Counted from the first letter of the stretch, positions 51,813 to 61,600 are shown. The stretch: DNA of 64,000 nucleotides from Azospirillum sp. TSO22-1 (GCF_003116015.1 NZ_LGQZ01000085.1:1-64000); one strand, 5' to 3'. Translations and numbers: made by a program. The notes: generated by a model from the letters alone, not told the origin.

Positions 51813-52928
51813 CTATTCCCGCAGGACGGCCAACACCTGATCGCAGGCGTACTCGGCCTCCTCGTCGGTGATCTCGCCGCAGATCGGCAGGCTGAGAATG
51901 CGCGCGGCCGCCCGTTCCGCATTCGGCAGCGCCTCGCCGCCCAGGTAACGGAAGGCCGGCTGCCGGTGCAGCGGGCACGGGTAATGCACGCCGGTCTCGA
52001 CACCCAGCGCCGCCAGCGCCGCGGCGGTCTTCTGCTGGTCGTCCACCTCGATGACGTAGAGGTGGTAGACGGACTCCGCCCCCTCCGGCGCCTCGATCAC
52101 CTTGACGCCGGCCGGCTTCAGCCGGCTGTCGTAGTAGGCGGCGACGCGCCGGCGACGCTCGGTCCAGCCGCGCAGATGCGGCAGCTTCACCGACAGCAGC
52201 GCCGCCTGCAACCCATCCAGGCGCTGGTTGTAGCCGACGATGTCGTGCTCGTACTTCGACAGGCGGCCGTGGTCGGCGAGCTTGCGGATGCGCTCGGCGA
52301 GCCGTGCGTCGCCGGTCGCCACCGCCCCGGCGTCGCCGAGCGCGCCCAGGTTCTTGCCGGGGAAGAAGCTGAAGCTGCCGGCATGGCCGATGCTGCCCAC
52401 CATGCGCCCCTTGCAGGTGGCGAGGTGCGCCTGCGCGCAGTCCTCGATCACCACGAGATCATGGGCCCCGGCGAGGTCGAGGATCGCGTCCATATCCGCC
52501 GGCGTGCCGTAGATGTGCACGGGGATGATCGCCCGCGTGCGCGGCGTGATGCGCCGTTCGGCGTCCCTGGGGTCGAGGGTGTAGGTGTCCGGGTCGATGT
52601 CGCAGAACACCGGCGTGGCGCCGACATGGCACACCGCCTCGCCGGTGGCGATGAAGGTGTGGGAGGGGACGATCACCTCGTCGCCCGGCCCGACGCCCGC
52701 CGCCTCCAGCGCCAGCGCCACCGCGGCGGTGCCGTTGGCGCAGCCGACGATGTGCGGTGCCCCGATGGCCTCCGCGAACGCCGTCTCGAACGCCGTCACG
52801 TGCGGCCCCTTGATGAAGCCGCGCGAGTCCAGCACCGCCTCGAACGCGGCCACGAGGTCGGGGCGCAGCCGCTCGATCTGGCGGGCGAGGTTGACGAAGG
52901 GGATCTTCTGGAGCGTGGTCAGGCTCAC
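51813..52928 (-). CDS. DegT/DnrJ/EryC1 sugar aminotransferase
   Basis: 371 residues from a GTG (GGAG 7 nt upstream) that overlaps the stop of the dehydrogenase gene by 4 nt. PLP-fold landmarks: IVGCANGTAAVALALEAAGV, VVIEDCAQAHLATCKGR and the Schiff-base lysine in SFFPGKNLGALGDAGAV. Together with the preceding Gfo/Idh/MocA gene it forms the WbpB/WbpE-type pair that oxidises and then aminates a UDP-sugar at C3; the exact sugar is not determined. Confidence 0.9.
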   Translation of the reverse strand: MSLTTLQKIPFVNLARQIERLRPDLVAAFEAVLDSRGFIKGPHVTAFETAFAEAIGAPHIVGCANGTAAVALALEAAGVGPGDEVIVPSHTFIATGEAVCHVGATPVFCDIDPDTYTLDPRDAERRITPRTRAIIPVHIYGTPADMDAILDLAGAHDLVVIEDCAQAHLATCKGRMVGSIGHAGSFSFFPGKNLGALGDAGAVATGDARLAERIRKLADHGRLSKYEHDIVGYNQRLDGLQAALLSVKLPHLRGWTERRRRVAAYYDSRLKPAGVKVIEAPEGAESVYHLYVIEVDDQQKTAAALAALGVETGVHYPCPLHRQPAFRYLGGEALPNAERAAARILSLPICGEITDEEAEYACDQVLAVLRE

Positions 52929-54010
52929 GGGTGCACTCCAAGCTGGGGCATCAGGCCGAGGGGGGAGACCTGGGGCCGGAAGCGCATCCGGACCTCCTGG
53001 TTGGTGGCGATGGATTCGTAGATGGCCGACAGCAGGTAGAGCGACTTGTAGCCCTCCAGCCCGTCCACCAGCGCGCGGCCGCCGTTGTCCAGGCTGTCCA
53101 CCACGTTGTTCAGGTAATGCTTGTGGCCGAAGCCGTAGACGTCCGGCGGCGTCTCGCGGCACTCGCGCAGGATGGCCTCGTCCTCGGGGCCCTGGTCGAC
53201 GAACTGCCAGGTCTTCATCTCGTTGACGGCGAAACCGCCGATCTCGACCGTGCCGCGCTCGCCGAGGATGGAGATGGAGCCCTCCAGGTCCTTCGGCCGG
53301 GTCGCCGTGGTCGCCTCGACGACGCCGAGCGCCCCGCTGGCGAACTTGATCAGCGCGACGCCGGTGTCCTCCGCCTCGATGTCGACCAGCGCGGTGCGCG
53401 CCTTGGCGAACACCGTCTCCGGCTCGCCCAGCAGCCATTCCAGCAGATCCACGTGGTGGCTCGCCTGGTTGGCGAAGACGCCGCCGTCGAGCGCCCAGGT
53501 GCCGCGCCACTTCGCCTGGTCGTAGTAGGACTGCGGCCGGCACCAGCGCACCCGCACCGTGCCCATGACGATCTTGCCGAAGCGGCCCTGCTCCAGCGCC
53601 TGGCGCAGGCGGACGACGGGCAAGTTGAAGCGGTTCTGCTTGACGACGAACAGCTTGACGTTGGCGGCGTCGCAGGCGCGGATCATCGCCTCGGCGTCGG
53701 CCAGCGTCAGCGCCATCGGCTTCTCGACCACGATGTGCTTGCCGTACTTGGCGAGGTCGATGGTGTGGCGGGCGTGGTTGCCGCTCTCGGTGAGCACGCT
53801 GACCACGTCGATCCTGTCGCCCATCGCCCGCATCATCTCATGGTGGTCGGCGAAGGCCGGGACGCCGTATTCCTTGGCGAAGAGCTGGCGGCGGGATTCG
53901 TCGATCTCCGCCACGGCGGCCAGGGTCGCCCCGTTGATCTGCCCTTGCGACAGCAGATCGGCGTGCCGCTTGGCGATGCGCCCGCAGCCGACCAAAGCAA
54001 ATGCCGTCAT
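52925..54010 (-). CDS. Gfo/Idh/MocA family sugar dehydrogenase (WbpB-like)
   Basis: 361 residues from the second of two nearby ATGs (GGGAGG 8 nt upstream). The Rossmann motif is FALVGCGRIAKRHADLLS; the family EKP motif is in HIVVEKPMALTLADAEAM; the C-terminal domain has WALDGGVFANQASHHVDLLE. It would oxidise a UDP-hexuronic acid at C3 with NAD, handing the product to the DegT aminotransferase encoded immediately downstream with a 4-nt overlap. Confidence 0.9.
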   Translation of the reverse strand: MTAFALVGCGRIAKRHADLLSQGQINGATLAAVAEIDESRRQLFAKEYGVPAFADHHEMMRAMGDRIDVVSVLTESGNHARHTIDLAKYGKHIVVEKPMALTLADAEAMIRACDAANVKLFVVKQNRFNLPVVRLRQALEQGRFGKIVMGTVRVRWCRPQSYYDQAKWRGTWALDGGVFANQASHHVDLLEWLLGEPETVFAKARTALVDIEAEDTGVALIKFASGALGVVEATTATRPKDLEGSISILGERGTVEIGGFAVNEMKTWQFVDQGPEDEAILRECRETPPDVYGFGHKHYLNNVVDSLDNGGRALVDGLEGYKSLYLLSAIYESIATNQEVRMRFRPQVSPLGLMPQLGVHP

Positions 54011-54252
54011 CCGCATTCCCTCCCAGTGCGTGATAGCGGCCGATGCTATTATGTTTTTTATCGTCAGAAACAAAAGAAGCCGGAGTAAGAGACCACGCAG
54101 AAGGGGTGCCCCGGCCCGACGGAGGGAGAGGTACGAATGGCCGTATAGATGCGATCCTGGTCGGGGTAGCCCCTCGTGGCGCCTTCCGCCGTCCGATTTC
54201 GGCGTGGCATCCTGCCCGCCGCTCTCTGGCTCTGGGCAGGACGACGAAAAGG

Positions 54253-55617
54253 ATGCCGCAGGTGAACACGCTGGCGAACGGGACGGCGCGGCTGTTCGGC
54301 GCCGTCCGGCGCAACGGGTCGTTCATCGGCCGCGTCACCGGCGACGTGATGCGGATCTCCGGCGCGGTGGGCCTGGGGCAGGCGCTGGCCTTCCTGGCGG
54401 CGCCTTTGCTCACCCGCCTGTACGGGCCGGAGGCGTTCGGCCACTTCGCCATCCTCGGCGCGCTGGTCAACCTCCTGCTGCCCTGGGCGCTGCTGCGCTT
54501 CAACTGGGCGCTGCCGCTGCCGCAGGAGGACGCGGAGGCCCGCGACCTGCTGGCGCTGTGCCTGCTGATCGTCCTCGGCGCGGCGCCGCTGTTCGCGGTG
54601 ATCGGCGTGTTGGCGCAGCCGTGGCTGGCCGGCTGGCTGTCGATGTCGGTGCTGGACGTCGTGCTGGTGGCGGTCGCGCTGGCGGTCACCGCGCTGCACG
54701 AGATCGCCATGAGCTGGCTGGTCCGCCACAAGGATTTCGCGGTGGTCGCGCAGGCGCGCTTCGTCACGCTGGTCGGCGTGGTCGGCTGCCAGATCCTGCT
54801 GGCGGTGCGGCATACGGACGCCACCAGCCTGCTGCTCGGCTACATCGGCGGCTACTCCCTGGGCATGCTGCGCGGCGCGTGGCACGCGCGGGCCGACGTC
54901 GCGGCGTCCTTGCGCGCCCTGGCTCCCGCCCGGCTGCGCGCCGTGGCCGGGGAGTACCGCCGCTTCCCGCTGGTCGCCACGCCGTCCAGCATGGTCAGCG
55001 CGGTCAGCGCCCAGGCGCCCAATCTCGTCATGCCGTCGCTGTACGGGCTGGCGGTGAACGGGCAGCTGTCGCTGGCGGGGCGCGTGCTGTGGCAGCCCAC
55101 CGCCTTCGTCGGGCAGGCGGTCAACCAGGTCTTCTGGGGCAACGCCGCCCGCCTGCAGCACGAGGACCCGCGGCGGCTGTGGCTGCTGTTCCTGATCCTC
55201 AACGCCGGGCTGCTCGCCGCCATGGCGCCGGCGCTGGTGCTGGTGTGGTGGGGGCCGGAGCTGTTCGGCTGGATCTTCGGCGCGGCCTGGGCGACGGCCG
55301 GTGAGTACGCCGGAGTGCTGGTGCTGGGCAGTTTCGTCGGCCTCGCCGCGCACGGCACCGAGAGCCTGCACATCTACGGCCGCAACCACTGGATGGCGGC
55401 GTGGGAGGTGATGCGGCTGGCCTTCATCGCCGGGGCGCTGGTGCTGTCCTGGTGGCTGGAACTGTCGCCGCTCGCCTGCATCGGCGCGCTGACGGTGGGC
55501 GGCGTGCTGGCCAACCTGTCGCTGCTCGCCCTCAACGCCCTGGCCATCCTGCGGCTGCGCGCGAGGCACGGGCAGGACGAGTTGAAGGAACCAACCCGAT
55601 GCGCGCCGGCTTCCTGA
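54253..55617 (+). CDS. Polysaccharide flippase (Wzx-like, MOP superfamily)
   Basis: 454 residues from the ATG at 54253, with 12-14 hydrophobic helices. The N-terminal RISGAVGLGQALAFLAAPLL and LTRLYGPEAFGHFAILGALV are typical of Wzx/oligosaccharide flippases. It moves undecaprenyl-linked repeat units across the inner membrane. It overlaps the next gene by 19 nt, implying coupling. It is divergent from the dehydrogenase gene across about 240 nt that should hold both promoters. Confidence 0.85.
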   Translation: MPQVNTLANGTARLFGAVRRNGSFIGRVTGDVMRISGAVGLGQALAFLAAPLLTRLYGPEAFGHFAILGALVNLLLPWALLRFNWALPLPQEDAEARDLLALCLLIVLGAAPLFAVIGVLAQPWLAGWLSMSVLDVVLVAVALAVTALHEIAMSWLVRHKDFAVVAQARFVTLVGVVGCQILLAVRHTDATSLLLGYIGGYSLGMLRGAWHARADVAASLRALAPARLRAVAGEYRRFPLVATPSSMVSAVSAQAPNLVMPSLYGLAVNGQLSLAGRVLWQPTAFVGQAVNQVFWGNAARLQHEDPRRLWLLFLILNAGLLAAMAPALVLVWWGPELFGWIFGAAWATAGEYAGVLVLGSFVGLAAHGTESLHIYGRNHWMAAWEVMRLAFIAGALVLSWWLELSPLACIGALTVGGVLANLSLLALNALAILRLRARHGQDELKEPTRCAPAS

Positions 55618-56891
55618 CCGTCGACATCACGCCGGCCCGCCCCGCCCCGCTGGCCGGCTTCGCGGCGCGGACGCGCGCCTTCACCGGGATCGACGCGCCG
55701 CTGGAGGCGAATCTCGCCGGCTTCGTCGACGGCGGCGGCCAGCGCGTGGTGCTGGCCAGCCTCGACACGCTGTTCGTCGGCGCCGCCACGCACGCCGCCA
55801 TCGCCGCGGCGGCGGGACTGGCGCCGGAGCGGCTGGTGCTGGTCGCCACCCACACCCACAACGCGCCCTCCCTGGCGCCGGAGGTGCCGCAGCTCGGCGC
55901 GCTCGACCCGGCCTACCGCGACATGGTGGTGCGGTGCGTCGCCGACGCCATCCGCCGGCTGCCGGCCGAGCCGGTCTCCGCCGGCGCCGCGGAGCGCTTG
56001 GCACCCTACAACGTCAACCGCCGCAAACCGGCCTGGGTGCTCGATTACCCGGCGCTCCGCCACGAGCGGCGCCTGCGCTTCGGGCGGGAGATCGCGCTGG
56101 CCCCGTATCGCAAGGGAATCGTCGACCGGACGCTGCGCTGCATCGTGCTGCGCGACGACGCTGGGGCGGTGCGCGCCGTCGTCTGGTCCTTCGCCTGCCA
56201 CGCCAACCGCTACCCGCGCATGGACCGGGTGTCGCCGGACTTCCCCGGCCTCGTGCGCGGCCATCTGCGCGCGCGGTTCGGCGCCGGTTGCGCGGTGCTC
56301 TACCTGCCGGGCTTCGCCGGGTCGGCCATCGCCGACATTCCGGTCCCGGTCCCGCGCACGGTGAACGAGGTCCTGCGCATCGCCCTGCCCTTCAACCCCT
56401 ACATCCCCTGGTTCACGCCGGACGGCTTCCGCGCCTGGGGCGACAGGCTTGCCGCCACCGCCGTCGCCTGCGCCGAGGCGGCGCGACCGGCGGAGGCGGA
56501 CCTGGAACACCGCCACCTCCGCTCCGCACCGATCTTCCACGGCACGCCGGAGATCGCGTTGGACATGGTGAGCCTGGACTTCGGCCCGGCCTGCGGAATC
56601 GTCGCCATGACCGGCGAGGTGATCGGCGAGTGGGGGCCGATCCTGGCGCCGCGCCTGCCGCCGGGGCGGATCGCCACCGGCTACCTCGCCGGCCCGTGCC
56701 TGTACGTGCCGACCGACGCGGCGGTGCGGGCGGGCGGCTACGAGGCCGACCGCTTCCGCACCCTGTTCGACCTGGACGGAACGTTCATCCCCGACCTCGA
56801 CCGCACCGTCGGCCGGGCCGTCGCCGAGCTGCTGGCGGACCGGCCCGGTGCCGCCGACCTACAGCCCGCCCGACAGGAGCGGCTTGCCTGA
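55599..56891 (+). CDS. Neutral ceramidase-like N-terminal domain protein
   Basis: 430 residues; AAGGA 9 nt upstream of the ATG. MRAGFLTVDITPARPAPLAG, then VLVATHTHNAPSLAPEV and VVWSFACHANRYPRM, match the neutral/alkaline non-lysosomal ceramidase N-terminal family (zinc ligands in the H-T-H and C-H-A-N segments). There is no signal peptide, unlike secreted ceramidases. Coupling to the flippase gene by a 19-nt overlap points to a role in exopolysaccharide or lipid-carrier modification; ceramide hydrolysis itself is unproven. Confidence 0.75.
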   Translation: MRAGFLTVDITPARPAPLAGFAARTRAFTGIDAPLEANLAGFVDGGGQRVVLASLDTLFVGAATHAAIAAAAGLAPERLVLVATHTHNAPSLAPEVPQLGALDPAYRDMVVRCVADAIRRLPAEPVSAGAAERLAPYNVNRRKPAWVLDYPALRHERRLRFGREIALAPYRKGIVDRTLRCIVLRDDAGAVRAVVWSFACHANRYPRMDRVSPDFPGLVRGHLRARFGAGCAVLYLPGFAGSAIADIPVPVPRTVNEVLRIALPFNPYIPWFTPDGFRAWGDRLAATAVACAEAARPAEADLEHRHLRSAPIFHGTPEIALDMVSLDFGPACGIVAMTGEVIGEWGPILAPRLPPGRIATGYLAGPCLYVPTDAAVRAGGYEADRFRTLFDLDGTFIPDLDRTVGRAVAELLADRPGAADLQPARQERLA

Positions 56892-57647
56892 CGACACCGC
56901 CGCCGCCGCGGACGCGCGGGCGGCGCGGTTGCGGATGACGGTGCCGTACACCGCGCGCTCGCGGAAGCCGAACAGGCGCAGCAGCGCCGAATCCACCGCG
57001 TGGATGGCGTCGTTGACCGCCTCCAGCGCCTCCACGTCGCGGCGCAGCGCGAAGCGGGCGGCGCCGACGTTCAGGAAGCCGAAGCCATGCGTCTCGTGCT
57101 CGTAGCCGGCCAGCACCTCGCCCAGGTCCTCGCGCCGGAAATAGGTCCAGCGGTTGCGGCCGGCGCCCAGCAGGCTGTTCAGCTTGGCGACGGGGCCGAC
57201 ATGGCCATTGTCGAAGGTCAGCACCACGCCATCCTCGCTCAGGTGCCCGACGAGGCCGCGGACGATGGAGCGCATCTTCGCCACGTCGCCGGCGCGACAG
57301 ATGCCGCCCAGCACCGACTTCAGCACGATGATGTCGTACGTGCCGGTGAAGTCGTGGATGTCCACCTCGCGCAGCGTGATGCCGGTGATGCCGTACTTCT
57401 CCGACACGGTCCGCAGCCGGCCGGTCTCGATGGCGTGGTGCGCCTGCCCGTAGTAGGAGCAGGTCACCTCCGCCCCCAGCACGGCGAACACCGGGGCGAG
57501 GCAGGAATACTTGCCGGCGCCGATCTCCAGGACCCGCTTGCCGCTCAGGTCGCCCGGCAGCGCCGACAGCGCAAAGGAGACGGCGTCGGCCCAGGTCCGC
57601 CGGTTCCAGCCGCAGCAGTCTTCGATGAGCGGACGGATGTCGTTCAT
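56859..57647 (-). CDS. SAM-dependent methyltransferase
   Basis: 262 residues; GGAGGGA before the ATG. Motif I is KRVLEIGAGKYSCLAPVFAV, followed by VLTFDNGHVGPVAKLN. The remainder is a variable C-terminal domain. It probably methylates a sugar of the exopolysaccharide repeat. Its 3' end overlaps the 3' end of the ceramidase-like gene on the other strand by 33 nt. It is the last gene of a leftward group with the beta-helix and polymerase genes. Confidence 0.78.
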   Translation of the reverse strand: MNDIRPLIEDCCGWNRRTWADAVSFALSALPGDLSGKRVLEIGAGKYSCLAPVFAVLGAEVTCSYYGQAHHAIETGRLRTVSEKYGITGITLREVDIHDFTGTYDIIVLKSVLGGICRAGDVAKMRSIVRGLVGHLSEDGVVLTFDNGHVGPVAKLNSLLGAGRNRWTYFRREDLGEVLAGYEHETHGFGFLNVGAARFALRRDVEALEAVNDAIHAVDSALLRLFGFRERAVYGTVIRNRAARASAAAAVSSGKPLLSGGL

Positions 57648-57675
57648 GGTCCCTCCGGACGTGAATGGGGGAGGC

Positions 57676-58785
57676 TCAAGGCACGGCGGCGGACGTCTTG
57701 GCTGTGGTCGAGCGCTCGTAGGCGCCGATGTCGATACCCCGGTTCTGCGGCCGCGCCACGCCCTCCAGATCGGTGGCGGGCGCCGCGGCCAACGTGCCGG
57801 CGTCGATGGCCGGCGAGCCGGGCGCGAGCCGGTAGTCGCCGCCGCCGAGCCGGTCGTAGCGCACGAACTGCGGGTCGGCGGCCACCGTCGCCTCCGCCCG
57901 ACCGACGCGCAGCCGCCAGTCGGTCCGGTTGCCGTAGACGAGGTTGTGCGTGTAGGCGTTCCGCGGGCCGACCGCCCCGCCCTCCTCGATGCCCTTGGCG
58001 TTGTCGTAGACGAGGTTGTTGGAGATGCGCGATCCGTCGTGCGGCCCCGTGCGCTTGTAGAAGTCGCCGGCGCCGACCAGGATCCCGGCGCCGCGCGCCT
58101 GGAACACCGTGTTGTTGAGGATCCTCACCTCGGTGGCGTCGTGCCACGTGCTGACGCCGTCGCCGACCACCTGGTAGATCAGGTTGTTCAGCACCGCCCC
58201 GCGCGTCGCCAGGTAGACGCCGTGCACCAGGTTGCTTCTCACCTCGGCCGGGCCGATGTTGTAGACGGTGTTGCCGGCTATGGTGATGTCCAGGCCGCCG
58301 TAGTAGCTGTCGCCCATGATCCCGGCGCCGCCCTGGTTGCCCGTGTTGGCGGCGCGCATGGCCGCGGCGTCGCGGGCGATGTCGTGCACCTTCGTGTTGC
58401 GCACCACCGAGCGTGAGCCGGTGGTGTAGACGCCGTACAGCCAGGGCGTGCCGCCCCGGTACGCACCGCCGTCGATCTCGAACCCGTCGATCACCACGTC
58501 GGCGCCGCGGTTGTCCCAGGCCTCCTGCTTGCGGCTGTCGGCCGGCGGCACGATGCGCGCCGCGCCGGGAACCTCCGAGAGGTAGACGATCGGCGCCTCC
58601 ACGGTGCCGCTGGCGGCGGTCTGGAAGCCGCCCTCGTAGGTCCCGGGCGCCACGTGCACGACGGTGCCCGGCTTGGCCAACTGAGCGGCGCGGGCGATGC
58701 TGCGCACAGGCCGCTCGGCGGTGCCGGGATTGGCGTCCGCCCCGGCGGCGGAGACGTAGAGGTGGAAGGCCAGCTCGGCGATCAT
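57676..58785 (-). CDS. Right-handed beta-helix protein, paralogue without CBM modules
   Basis: 369 residues from the ATG overlapping the polymerase stop by 4 nt. It aligns along its length with the beta-helix part of the protein at 43359-45443: FHLYVSAAGADANPGTAERP, TVVHVAPGTYEGGFQTAASG, WLYGVYTTGSRSVV, GGAGIMGDSYYGG and VGDGVSTWHDATEVRILNNT recur at equivalent positions. The Thr-Pro linker and the two CBM60-like modules are absent. A lyase or epimerase acting on the exopolysaccharide during synthesis or release is likely. Confidence 0.8.
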   Translation of the reverse strand: MIAELAFHLYVSAAGADANPGTAERPVRSIARAAQLAKPGTVVHVAPGTYEGGFQTAASGTVEAPIVYLSEVPGAARIVPPADSRKQEAWDNRGADVVIDGFEIDGGAYRGGTPWLYGVYTTGSRSVVRNTKVHDIARDAAAMRAANTGNQGGAGIMGDSYYGGLDITIAGNTVYNIGPAEVRSNLVHGVYLATRGAVLNNLIYQVVGDGVSTWHDATEVRILNNTVFQARGAGILVGAGDFYKRTGPHDGSRISNNLVYDNAKGIEEGGAVGPRNAYTHNLVYGNRTDWRLRVGRAEATVAADPQFVRYDRLGGGDYRLAPGSPAIDAGTLAAAPATDLEGVARPQNRGIDIGAYERSTTAKTSAAVP

Positions 58786-60095
58786 CGGACGTACACCGGT
58801 TTCAGCGCCTGCGGCTTGCTCCGCCCGATGCAGAGCGCCAGGGCGATCAGCGTGAAGTACATGCGGTTGTCGCCGAGATAGCCTTCGACGCTCGCGTGCG
58901 AGACGATCTCGGTGAGGAACTTCAGCGCGATCATCATCTCGATCCACGAGGAGTCCGGGTTCCGGATGGCGCGCAGGCAGGCGAACAGCGCGATGATCTG
59001 CAGCGCCACGAAGGGCACCGTCCCGACCAGCCCCATCTCCATCAGGGTCTCAAGCAGCAGGTTGTGCGGGTAGTCGAGGGTGGGGAGCTGGACGCGGAAC
59101 TCGCCGAGGCCCCAGCCGAACAACGGCAGCTCCAGCCAGCGCCGGAACGCCAGGTCGCGCCCCTCGGCGCGGATGTCCAGCGAATAGGTCGCCTCGTTGG
59201 AGATCTGCCCGGACAGGCGCTCCAGTGTGTAGAGCTGCTCCGACGCCTCGCTGAAACCTTTGACCGCCACCAGAGCGGCATAGCCGGCCCAGGCCATGAC
59301 GGCGAGCACCACCAGCAGCAGGACGAGCCGCTGGAAGCCGCCGCCGTCCCGCCGCCGGCCGATCACCAGCATCGCGCCGGCCAGCGGCACGGCGAGCGCC
59401 GAGAACACCAGCGAGCCGCGCGCGCCGATCAGCATCAGCAGGAACAGCCCCGCCACCGCCACCGCCAGCGCCGGCACCAGCCATTTCCGCGGCCCGAAGA
59501 CCACCATCGCCAGCGCGCCGAAGAACATCCAGCCGGCGTGCGCGCCGTATTCCAGGTAGTTGTTGCCGCGGATGCGGCCGGTGTTCTCCAGCTCCCACAT
59601 GCTGATGCCGACGACCCAGCGGTGGAAGGCGTAGTAGGCCATCAGCGCGACGCTGAAGCCGATCAGCAGCCGCACCAGCCGGTCGCGCCGCTCCGGGTCC
59701 TGCACCAGGATCCTGGCTATGAAGTAGGCGCTGGTGCTGGCCAGCACGAAGCGCCACGCCTTGTCGATGTTCTTCGGCTCCAGGCTGGACCAGAACACGC
59801 TGACGATGCCCAGCGCCACGAAGCCCATCACCAACAGGTCGGCGGCGTCCAGCGGCAGCAGCCGCATCTCGCGCGCGCCCACCTTGTGGATGATCAGGCC
59901 CAGCGTCAGCGCGAAGAACAGCATCGTCGGATCGACGGGCAGGAACTCGAACTCCGGCAGCGCCTTGTAGCGTCCGGCGGTCAGGTACAGCATGAAGCAC
60001 ATCTCGATCGACAGCAGGTCGTCGAGGAAAGCGGGCAGCGGGCCGGCACGGCGCTGGAGGCCATAGGTCCGATCGAGCTGCGCGTGCATCGTCAT
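58782..60095 (-). CDS. O-antigen ligase/polymerase-like membrane protein (Wzy-type)
   Basis: 437 residues with about 10-12 membrane helices and a large periplasmic loop. The Wzy_C/WaaL signature appears as LPLFGWGLGEFRVQLPTLDY followed by PHNLLLETLMEMGLVG. It would polymerise or ligate repeat units delivered by the flippase. It leads the leftward group polymerase, beta-helix, methyltransferase and is divergent from the glycosyltransferase gene across about 280 nt that include an A+T-rich stretch. Confidence 0.85.
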   Translation of the reverse strand: MTMHAQLDRTYGLQRRAGPLPAFLDDLLSIEMCFMLYLTAGRYKALPEFEFLPVDPTMLFFALTLGLIIHKVGAREMRLLPLDAADLLVMGFVALGIVSVFWSSLEPKNIDKAWRFVLASTSAYFIARILVQDPERRDRLVRLLIGFSVALMAYYAFHRWVVGISMWELENTGRIRGNNYLEYGAHAGWMFFGALAMVVFGPRKWLVPALAVAVAGLFLLMLIGARGSLVFSALAVPLAGAMLVIGRRRDGGGFQRLVLLLVVLAVMAWAGYAALVAVKGFSEASEQLYTLERLSGQISNEATYSLDIRAEGRDLAFRRWLELPLFGWGLGEFRVQLPTLDYPHNLLLETLMEMGLVGTVPFVALQIIALFACLRAIRNPDSSWIEMMIALKFLTEIVSHASVEGYLGDNRMYFTLIALALCIGRSKPQALKPVYVR

Positions 60096-60372
60096 ATCCG
60101 CTCCCGCCTCGTCGCCGGTTGGGCACAGCGGGCGATGTTATCTTATCGACGACGGTCGGTAAACGCACCATAAGAGCGAAGAAGGGGTGGCCGCGCGGCG
60201 CCGCCGCCGTGCCTCCAAAGAGGGAAAATCCGGCCCGACTGCGCGTGCACCTGCTCTTTTTGCGCGGTTCCTCGCAGATTTTTGCAGCTGTACGTTAAGA
60301 TAACACAACAGCACCCGGAGCACTCCGAATCTGTTCACGCTCCGGCTCCGCCATGATGGGGGAAACGATCTC

Positions 60373-61578
60373 ATGCCTGACAGCCATTCGCCGCCGGATC
60401 GCGTCAAGGTCGTCCACCTGACCTCGACGCACCTGGCCGACGACGCCCGCATCTTCGCCAAGGAGTGTTCGGGCCTCGCGCGGGCCGGCTACGACGTGTC
60501 GCTGGTGATCCCCGACAACCGCTGCCTCACCGACGATGGCCGCCCGGTGCGCCGGCAGGAGGTGGACATCGTGGCGCTGAAGCGCCGCCCGGGCCTCGTC
60601 GGGCGGCTGCTCCGGACGACGTCGGCGGTGGTCGCCGCCGGGCTGCGGCTGAAGGGCGACGTCTACCACTTCCACGACCCGGAGCTGATCCCCGCCGGGC
60701 TGCTGCTGCGCCTGCTCGGCAAGCGGGTGATCTACGACGTGCACGAGGACCTGCCGCGCGACATCCTGACCCGCACCTGGATCCCCAAGCCGTTGCGCCC
60801 GCCGATCGCCGCGGTGGCGGAGGCGGTGGAGTGGCTGGCCGGGCGCACCATGTCCGGCGTGGTGGCGGCAACGCCGACCATCACCAAGCGCTTCCCCAAG
60901 CACAAGACGGCGCTGGTGCAGAACTTCGCGCTGTTCACCGAGTTCAAGGGCGACGGCGACCCGCCCTTCGCCGAGCGGCGCGGCGTCGCCTTCGCCGGCA
61001 CCATCTGCGCCGACCGCTGCGCGGTGGAGATGGTGGACGCCATGGCCCGGGTCGCCGACCCGCGGGCGAAGATGCTGCTGGCCGGCGGCGTCGAGACGGC
61101 GGCGCTGAAGCGCGCCATGGAGGCCTCGCCCGGCTGGCCGCGGGTCGAGTTCCGCGGCCGGGTGGACCGCGCCGGAGTGCAGAAGCTGCTCGGCGAGTCA
61201 CGGGTCGGGCTGGCGCTGTACTACCCGACGCAGAACTACATCGACACCCAGCCGGTCAAGCTCTACGAGTACATGGCGGCCGGGATCCCGGTGATCACCG
61301 CCGACTTCCCCTACCACCGTGGCCTCATCGAGACGCACCGCTGCGGCCTGTGCGTGAACTGCACCGACCCCGACGCCATCGCCCAGGCCATCCAGTGGAT
61401 GTTCGACCATCCGGAGGAGGCCGAGGCCATGGGCCGCCGCGGCCGCGAGGCGGTGAAGGCGCACTTCAACTGGGCCAACGAAGAGGCCCGGCTGATGCAG
61501 CTTTACGACCGCGTGGGGCCGGCGTACGGGATGTTGCAGCCCGGCATGATGCGCAGCGAGATGGACGGGCGGCCGTAG
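60373..61578 (+). CDS. GT4-type glycosyltransferase
   Basis: 401 residues with a GT-B fold. The N-terminal domain begins VKVVHLTSTHLADDARIFAK with DVYHFHDPELIPAG; the C-terminal nucleotide-sugar domain has VGLALYYPTQNYIDTQPVKL followed by YEYMAAGIPVITADFP, the E-x7-E region of GT4 enzymes. It adds one sugar of the repeat unit on the cytoplasmic face. It is followed by a strong terminator, so it is monocistronic. Confidence 0.88.
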   Translation: MPDSHSPPDRVKVVHLTSTHLADDARIFAKECSGLARAGYDVSLVIPDNRCLTDDGRPVRRQEVDIVALKRRPGLVGRLLRTTSAVVAAGLRLKGDVYHFHDPELIPAGLLLRLLGKRVIYDVHEDLPRDILTRTWIPKPLRPPIAAVAEAVEWLAGRTMSGVVAATPTITKRFPKHKTALVQNFALFTEFKGDGDPPFAERRGVAFAGTICADRCAVEMVDAMARVADPRAKMLLAGGVETAALKRAMEASPGWPRVEFRGRVDRAGVQKLLGESRVGLALYYPTQNYIDTQPVKLYEYMAAGIPVITADFPYHRGLIETHRCGLCVNCTDPDAIAQAIQWMFDHPEEAEAMGRRGREAVKAHFNWANEEARLMQLYDRVGPAYGMLQPGMMRSEMDGRP

Positions 61579-61600
61579 CACCCGCGGTCTTTTTCAGAAA

